64,000 bases of DNA, from positions 806,001 to 870,000 of the forward strand of contig NZ_JACHMW010000001.1 of assembly GCF_014205115.1 (NCBI RefSeq), read 5' to 3'. Under the pieces are notes generated by a model, which saw nothing but the letters and a program-made list of their open reading frames with translations, did not search any database and had not been told where the DNA came from. This DNA is from Micrococcus endophyticus. Its GTDB lineage: Bacteria; Actinomycetota; Actinomycetes; Actinomycetales; Micrococcaceae. The number at the start of each line of letters is the position of its first letter. The first letter of the stretch is position 1. A program made the translations under genes and the position numbers. Below, piece by piece: positions 59,327 through 64,000 of the stretch.

Positions 59327-62205
59327 CGACTCGTCTCCTCTCGTGCGGCGGCGGGGGTCGGCGCCGTGGTCTGCCCCGTGGTCTGCTCAGCGGCCGGGTC
59401 GGCGATCGGCGACGTGGGGTCGGGCTCGGCGCCCGCCTCCGTCTCCGAGCGCTCGGGTCCGAGCAGGGAGAACGCCGCCACGATCAGGCCGAGCACGGCG
59501 AGGTAGACGCCCAGGTCGAACGCGAGCGTCGTGGACAGGCCGTAGCCGAGGATCTTGACGCCGGCCGCCCCGAGGAAGCCCTTGCCCGTGAGGTAGCCGG
59601 CGACGCCGGTGAGCGCGCCCAGGGCGATGCCGCCGCCGATCAGCGTGAGGTACGGCCACTGCAGCCGGCGGTCCGTGTCGTGGTCCGCGGCGAGGTAGAG
59701 CAGGGCGTAGCCGGCGCCGGCGACGAGGGCGGCGATGAAGCCGCCGCCCGGCTCGTAGTGGCCGCGCAGCAGCAGGAGCACGGAGAGCGCGATAATCAGC
59801 ATCCCGAAGACGCGGCCGAACACCCGGATGTGCACGAGGTTCTCGCGCACGTGCGCCAGGGGCGAGCGCAGGTCCACCGCCGAGCGCTGGGGCGGGGCAG
59901 GGCGGCGGTTGAGCAGCAGGGCGGCCACGGTCAGGCCCGTGGCGCCGAGGACGGTCATCTCCCCCAGCGTGTCCAGCGCGCGGAAGTCGACGAGGATCAC
60001 GTTGACCACGTTCACGCCGCCCGCCTGCGCGTAGGTCTGCGTGAGGTAGAAGTGCGCGATCTCGGACATCTCGCTGCGTCCGGTGAACGCGAGCACGCCG
60101 AGGGTGGCGGCGACGCCGGCGATGGTCGCGGCGACGACGGCCTGCACCCGGTGGGGGGCCTCCTCGTCCCGGAACCGCCCCGGCAGGCGCCGCAGCAGCA
60201 GCACCATGACGCAGACGGTGAGCACCTCCACGAGCAGCTGGGTGAGCGCGACGTCCACGGCGCCGAGGGTGAAGAACCATAGGGTCACGCCGAAGCCGAC
60301 CACGCCCACCACGACCATGGCGCTGATGCGCGTCTTGGCGCGGATGGTGGCCACGACGCCGGCGCCGACGAGCACCACCAGCGCCCAGTCGTGCCACCGG
60401 GAGGGGGCGCCCACCACGGCGGGCAGGTCGTCCACGGTGAGCGCACCGGCGAGGGCGAAGGCCCCGAGCACGAGGGCCGGGATCAGCAGGTGCACGCGCG
60501 GGGCGACGGAGCCGGACGCCCGGTCCACGAGGGCGCCGAGCCGGACCAGGCCGTGGCGCGCCTCATCCACCGCGCCGAGGCCGGAGACGGGCAGGGCCGC
60601 CCGGGCGGCGACCCGCTCGACGGGCCGGCGCAGCAGCACCAGCACGGCTCCCGTGGCGATCACGGCCGCGGAGACCAGCAGGGCCGGATTCACCCCGTGC
60701 CACAGGGCCAGGTGGGCGTGGTGCTCCTCGCCGGCGGCCGCGTGGGCGGCGGCGGAGACGGGGGCGTCGAGCACGTGCGGGACCAGGCCCAGCACGACGC
60801 CGGCCGCCGCGGCCAGCACGGGCATCGCCCAGAACGCGGCGGGCGCCTCGTGGACCTCCTCGCCGCGGCCGGACTCCCAGGGCTCGGGCGCGCCGGCGGG
60901 GCTCGGCCCCCACAGGCCGAGGGCGCCGAGCACGAGGCGGCCGGAGTAGGCGACCGTGAAGACGGAGGCCAGGGCGATGGCCGCCGTGACGGCCGGGCCC
61001 GCCCAGGCCGGCCCGGGGGTGCCGAGGGCGGCGTCGAGCAGGCCCTCCTTGGAGACGAAGCCGAGCAGCGGCGGGATGCCCGCCATCGACAGGGCGGCCA
61101 CGGCCAGGGCGGTGCCCGTGACCGGCAGCCGGACCCGCCGGCCGGCCAGGACGCGCAGGTCCCGGGTCCCGGCCTCGTGGTCCACGACCCCGATGAGCAT
61201 GAACAGGGAGCTCTTGAACAGCGCGTGCGCCACGGTGTGCACGATCGCGGCGGTCAGGGCCGCGGGGGTGCCGATGCCGATGACGGCGGTCAGCAGGCCG
61301 AGCTGGCTCATGGTGGAGTAGGCCAGCAGCCCCTTGAGGTCGTGGCGGCGGACGGCGGCCACCGCGCCGAACACCGCGGTGGTCAGGCCGGAGATGAGCA
61401 GCAGCGCGGACCAGACGGCGTGGCCGGCCAGCACGGGGCTGAACACGAGCAGCAGGAACACGCCGGCCTTCACCATCGCCGCGGCGTGCAGGTACGCCGA
61501 GACCGGGGAGATGGCCACCATGGAGTCCGGCAGCCAGGACTGGAACGGGAACTGGGCGGACTTCGTGAAGGCCGCCACGGCCAGGAGCACCGCGAGCACC
61601 GTGCTGAGCGTCGGGTCCTGCCAGATCCCGCTGTCGAGCACCCCGCTCAGGGACGCGGTGCCCGTGGTGGCGACCATGGTCGCGACCGCGGCCAGCAGGG
61701 CGAGCCCGCCGCCGACCGTCACGAGCAGCGTGCGGATCGCGGGGTCGCGGGCGTGGTCGCCTGAGCGTCCGATGAGGAAGAAGGAGGCGAAGGAGGTGAA
61801 CTCCCACGCGACGAACAGGACGACGAGGTTGTCGGCGAGCACCAGCAGGAGCATGGAGGCCGCGAACGCCGTCATGAGGAGGTAGAACGTGCCGTGCCGG
61901 TGCACCGCGGGGTCGCGACCCAGGTAGCGGCTGGAGTAGGCCAGGATCGCGGCGCCGATCACGAGCACGATCATGGAGAACACGAGGGCGAGGCCGTTGA
62001 GGCGCAGGTCCAGGTCCACCCCGATCGCGGGGATCCACGGGTGGTCCTCCGCCTCGACGCCGCCGCGCCACGCGGCGGCCAGCACGCCGGCGGCGGCCAG
62101 CAGCGGCAGGGCGAGCACCCAGCCCGCGTCCCTGCCCAGCCGGCGGGAGACCGGCACGGCGGCCGCCACCGGGAGGAGGGTCAGCAGGAGGCTGGTCAGG
62201 AGCAC
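59323..62205 (-). CDS. mnhA: Mrp Na+/H+ antiporter, fused subunits A and B
   Basis: The 960-residue protein joins MrpA (NuoL-like antiporter module, residues ~1-760, with KSAQFPFQSWLPDSMVAISPVSAYLH near 235) and MrpB (residues ~800-935, with LRGHYEPGGGF). No separate mnhB gene exists in the operon, consistent with fusion. The complex exports Na+ in exchange for H+ and supports salt and alkali tolerance. GTG at 62205 is preferred, with GAGGG upstream; the longer frame begins inside the tRNA gene. It is first in mnhA-C-D-E-F-G. Confidence 0.95.
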   Translation of the reverse strand: MLLTSLLLTLLPVAAAVPVSRRLGRDAGWVLALPLLAAAGVLAAAWRGGVEAEDHPWIPAIGVDLDLRLNGLALVFSMIVLVIGAAILAYSSRYLGRDPAVHRHGTFYLLMTAFAASMLLLVLADNLVVLFVAWEFTSFASFFLIGRSGDHARDPAIRTLLVTVGGGLALLAAVATMVATTGTASLSGVLDSGIWQDPTLSTVLAVLLAVAAFTKSAQFPFQSWLPDSMVAISPVSAYLHAAAMVKAGVFLLLVFSPVLAGHAVWSALLLISGLTTAVFGAVAAVRRHDLKGLLAYSTMSQLGLLTAVIGIGTPAALTAAIVHTVAHALFKSSLFMLIGVVDHEAGTRDLRVLAGRRVRLPVTGTALAVAALSMAGIPPLLGFVSKEGLLDAALGTPGPAWAGPAVTAAIALASVFTVAYSGRLVLGALGLWGPSPAGAPEPWESGRGEEVHEAPAAFWAMPVLAAAAGVVLGLVPHVLDAPVSAAAHAAAGEEHHAHLALWHGVNPALLVSAAVIATGAVLVLLRRPVERVAARAALPVSGLGAVDEARHGLVRLGALVDRASGSVAPRVHLLIPALVLGAFALAGALTVDDLPAVVGAPSRWHDWALVVLVGAGVVATIRAKTRISAMVVVGVVGFGVTLWFFTLGAVDVALTQLLVEVLTVCVMVLLLRRLPGRFRDEEAPHRVQAVVAATIAGVAATLGVLAFTGRSEMSEIAHFYLTQTYAQAGGVNVVNVILVDFRALDTLGEMTVLGATGLTVAALLLNRRPAPPQRSAVDLRSPLAHVRENLVHIRVFGRVFGMLIIALSVLLLLRGHYEPGGGFIAALVAGAGYALLYLAADHDTDRRLQWPYLTLIGGGIALGALTGVAGYLTGKGFLGAAGVKILGYGLSTTLAFDLGVYLAVLGLIVAAFSLLGPERSETEAGAEPDPTSPIADPAAEQTTGQTTAPTPAAAREETSR

Positions 62206-62273
62206 GGGACACCCTCGGGTTCGGTCGTACGGACACGGATGCGGCGGCGCGGACCGTGGCCGCACGCCTGCGG

Positions 62274-62355
62274 TGCCCGAAGTGGGACTCGAACCCACAC
62301 GCCTCTCGGCACCGCATTTTGAGTGCGGCGTGTCTACCGATTCCACCATTCGGGC
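62274..62355 (-). tRNA. tRNA-Leu (anticodon CAA)
   Basis: An 82-nt cloverleaf can be folded: acceptor GCCCGAA pairing with TTCGGGC and discriminator A, anticodon loop CTCAAAA giving anticodon CAA (reads UUG), a long variable arm TGCCGAGAGGCGT typical of class II tRNAs, and T-loop GGTTCGAGTCC. CCA is not encoded (ACCG follows). It is alone in the 324-nt stretch between mnhA and the ANTAR gene. Confidence 0.95.
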
Positions 62356-62461
62356 AGGGCCGCCCGGAGGCGGGGTGTGACCACCCTATCAGCGCCCCGG
62401 AGCCCTCCGGCCGGGCGGGAACACGAACCGGCCCGCCCCGGACGGGGGCCGCGCGGGGCGG

Positions 62462-62467
62462 TAGCCT
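62462..62467 (+). promoter_or_regulatory. Candidate -10 box for the ANTAR regulator
   Basis: TAGCCT lies 62 nt before the GTG start of the regulator, fitting TAnnnT; the gene has its own SD (AAGGAG). Confidence 0.4.
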
Positions 62468-62529
62468 GGAGGCTGACCGGCGTCGCCACCCGCGGCGCGC
62501 CGCCCGGCCCTGCACGCGAAGGAGCTGAC

Positions 62530-63126
62530 GTGTCGATGACGACGCCTGCCGAGGGGACCGGCCTGCGGGCCGTCGTCGCCGAGGACGAGACCCTGATCCG
62601 CCTAGACCTGGTGGAGGTGCTGACCGGCGCCGGCTACGAGGTGGTCGCCGAGGCCGGCGACGGCGCCGCCGCCGTGGCCGCGGTGCGCGAGCACCGCCCG
62701 GACATCGTCGTGATGGACGTGCAGATGCCCGTCATGGACGGCATCGCGGCGGCGAGCGAGATCGCGCAGGAGCGCCTGGCCCCGGTCGTCATGCTCACCG
62801 CGTTCAGCCAGCGCGACCTCGTGGAGCGCGCCCGCACGGCCGGCGCCATGGCGTACGTGGTCAAGCCGTTCACCGAGCACGACCTCGTGCCCGCAGTCGA
62901 GCTCGCCGTGGCCCGGTTCGAGGAGCTGCGCAGCCTCGAGTCCGAGGTGCGGGACCTGGGCGACCGACTCGAGACGCGCAAGCTCGTCGACCGCGCCAAG
63001 TCGGTGCTGCAGGACCGCTTGCGCCTGAGCGAGGCGGAGTCCTTCCGCTGGATCCAGAAGACCTCCATGGACCGCCGGCTGACCATGCGCGAGGTGGCCC
63101 AGGCCGTCATCGACCAGGTGCGCTGA
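62530..63126 (+). CDS. pdtaR: Response regulator with RNA-binding ANTAR domain (PdtaR-like)
   Basis: The 198-residue protein has a receiver domain with acidic pair E18-D19, phosphoacceptor D63, Thr90 and Lys112, then an ANTAR domain (about 135-198, with RAKSVLQDRLRLSEAESFRWIQK), which binds paired hairpins in mRNA to block terminators. The closest described relative is mycobacterial PdtaR (Rv1626), which works with the kinase PdtaS; no kinase gene is in this window. GTG at 62530 has GGAG 5 nt upstream. It is convergent with pyk. Confidence 0.93.
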   Translation: MSMTTPAEGTGLRAVVAEDETLIRLDLVEVLTGAGYEVVAEAGDGAAAVAAVREHRPDIVVMDVQMPVMDGIAAASEIAQERLAPVVMLTAFSQRDLVERARTAGAMAYVVKPFTEHDLVPAVELAVARFEELRSLESEVRDLGDRLETRKLVDRAKSVLQDRLRLSEAESFRWIQKTSMDRRLTMREVAQAVIDQVR

Positions 63127-63147
63127 GCCGCCCCGCGCCCGCCCCGC

Positions 63148-64000
63148 TCAGAGCGGGGACCGGGCCGGCCAGAAGCCCACCGGCTCCTTCTGGACCGGGC
63201 GCGCCGGGGACGAGCCGCCGCCGGCGTCGTCCCCCACGCGGTGCACGCGCAGCGTGTTCGTCGAGCCGACCATTCCGGGAGGCGAGCCGGCCGCGATCAC
63301 CACGAGGTCCCCGCGCTCGGCGATGCCCTCGGAGGTGAGCGACTCCTCCACCTGGAGGGTCATCTTGTCCGTGGAGTCCTGGAAGGAGACCATCTTCGGG
63401 TAGACGCCCCACGTCAGGCACAGGATGTTGTGGGTGTGCTCGCGGTGCGTGAACGCGTAGATGGGCTGGCGCGGGCGCAGCCGGCTCAGGCGCCGGGCCG
63501 AGTCCCCGGACTCGGTGAACGTGGCCAGGAACGGGATGTCCAGCTGGTCCGCGACCTCGACGGCGGCCCGGGTGATGGCGCCGCCGCGGGTGCGCGGGCG
63601 CGAGCCGAGCGGGTGGATCATCTCGAGCCCGTGGGTCTCCGTGGACTCGATGATCCGGGCCATGGTCTGGACCGTCTCGACCGGGTAGCGGCCCACGGAG
63701 GTCTCGCCGGAGAGCATGACGGCGTCGGCGCCGTCGAGGACCGCGTTGGCGCAGTCCGAGGCCTCCGCCCGGGTGGGGCGCGGGTTCTCGATCATGGACT
63801 CGAGCACCTGGGTGGCCACGATCACGGGCTTCGCCCAGCGGCGGGCCAGGTCCACGGCGCGCTTCTGCACGACCGGCACGTCCTCCAGGGGCAGCTCGAC
63901 GCCGAGGTCGCCGCGGGCCACCATGACGGCGTCGAACGCGTCCACGATCGCCTCGAGGTTGTCCACGGCCTGCGGCTTCTCGATCTTGGCGATGACGGGG
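63148..64000 (-). CDS. pyk: Pyruvate kinase, C-terminal part (partial)
   Basis: About 283 residues are in the window; the 5' part lies beyond base 64000. Visible motifs are IAKIEKPQA (catalytic Lys), [12 protein letters not shown], the signature [23 protein letters not shown] and [12 protein letters not shown], followed by the regulatory C-domain with HREHTHN. It converts PEP and ADP to pyruvate and ATP, continuing glycolysis from the enzymes earlier in the window. The frame is open to the edge without a start. Confidence 0.96.
   Translation of the reverse strand, partial: PVIAKIEKPQAVDNLEAIVDAFDAVMVARGDLGVELPLEDVPVVQKRAVDLARRWAKPVIVATQVLESMIENPRPTRAEASDCANAVLDGADAVMLSGETSVGRYPVETVQTMARIIESTETHGLEMIHPLGSRPRTRGGAITRAAVEVADQLDIPFLATFTESGDSARRLSRLRPRQPIYAFTHREHTHNILCLTWGVYPKMVSFQDSTDKMTLQVEESLTSEGIAERGDLVVIAAGSPPGMVGSTNTLRVHRVGDDAGGGSSPARPVQKEPVGFWPARSPL

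Noticed and set aside
59323-62349. mnhA starting inside the tRNA gene
   Set aside because: The extra 48 codons have no family match, overlap tRNA-Leu, and a GTG with SD exists at 62205.
62323-63126. Longer N-terminus for the ANTAR regulator
   Set aside because: The upstream codons overlap the tRNA; GTG 62530 has a good SD and gives the usual receiver-domain start.

Overview
The window is a 64-kb chromosomal segment of a very GC-rich actinobacterium. Codon use, the linked blocks tkt-tal-pgi-zwf-opcA / secG-tpiA-pgk-gap / whiA-yvcK-rapZ-uvrC, uvrB-coaE-rpsA-polA next to a PdtaR-like ANTAR regulator, and the individual proteins point to Micrococcaceae, most likely Micrococcus (M. luteus or a close relative). 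This is inference from gene content, not a database match. Most genes are tightly packed, with ATGA or GTGA stop/start overlaps, and there are several strong GC-rich hairpin terminators between convergent units.

Layout. 1-1.4 kb: heme A/heme O synthesis (end of ctaA, ctaB). 1.6-9.2 kb (+): pentose-phosphate operon tkt-tal-pgi-zwf-opcA. 9.3-19.3 kb (-): secG, glycolysis genes tpiA-pgk and gap, sodA with a 33-bp tandem repeat over its stop codon, whiA, yvcK, rapZ, uvrC and an acyltransferase. 19.4-22.3 kb: uvrA. 22.4-33.8 kb: a metallo-hydrolase, a methyltransferase, a DUF3516-type helicase and an alpha/beta hydrolase, interrupted by an accessory island of about 5 kb (24.4-29.6 kb). 33.9-38.2 kb: TerC behind a probable manganese riboswitch, a membrane protein, a SatD-like HTH protein and an MFS transporter. 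38.2-46 kb: uvrB, coaE and two tandem BCCT transporters, each carrying a C-terminal CoaE-like domain. 46-56 kb: YigZ, an RlmG/RsmC-type methyltransferase, rpsA, two tandem Eis-like acetyltransferases, polA and a PaaI-like thioesterase. 56-62.2 kb: Mrp Na+/H+ antiporter operon with A and B fused. 62.2-64 kb: tRNA-Leu(CAA), ANTAR response regulator and the 3' part of pyk.

The accessory island has visibly lower GC. It holds an operon for a small secreted protein with four cysteines, a Tat-type lipoprotein, an ABC ATPase and an FtsX-like permease, a possible secreted-toxin/export/immunity module. The lipoprotein gene is cut by an IS407-like IS3-family element with a 4-bp target duplication, and removing the element restores an in-frame gene of 449 codons. 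The island is bounded by diverged partial duplicates of the host metallo-hydrolase, methyltransferase and helicase genes, as expected if a segment from a related strain had recombined in.

The most unusual finding is the pair of BCCT-CoaE fusions next to the authentic coaE. Both keep a CoaE fold region starting near residue 588, but they have lost most catalytic residues, and one has Arg in place of the P-loop Lys. They suggest nucleotide- or CoA-linked control of osmolyte uptake. A second genome-style signal is a recurrent TAnnnT hexamer exactly 6-7 nt before the start codon of many genes that lack a Shine-Dalgarno sequence, which predicts leaderless mRNAs.
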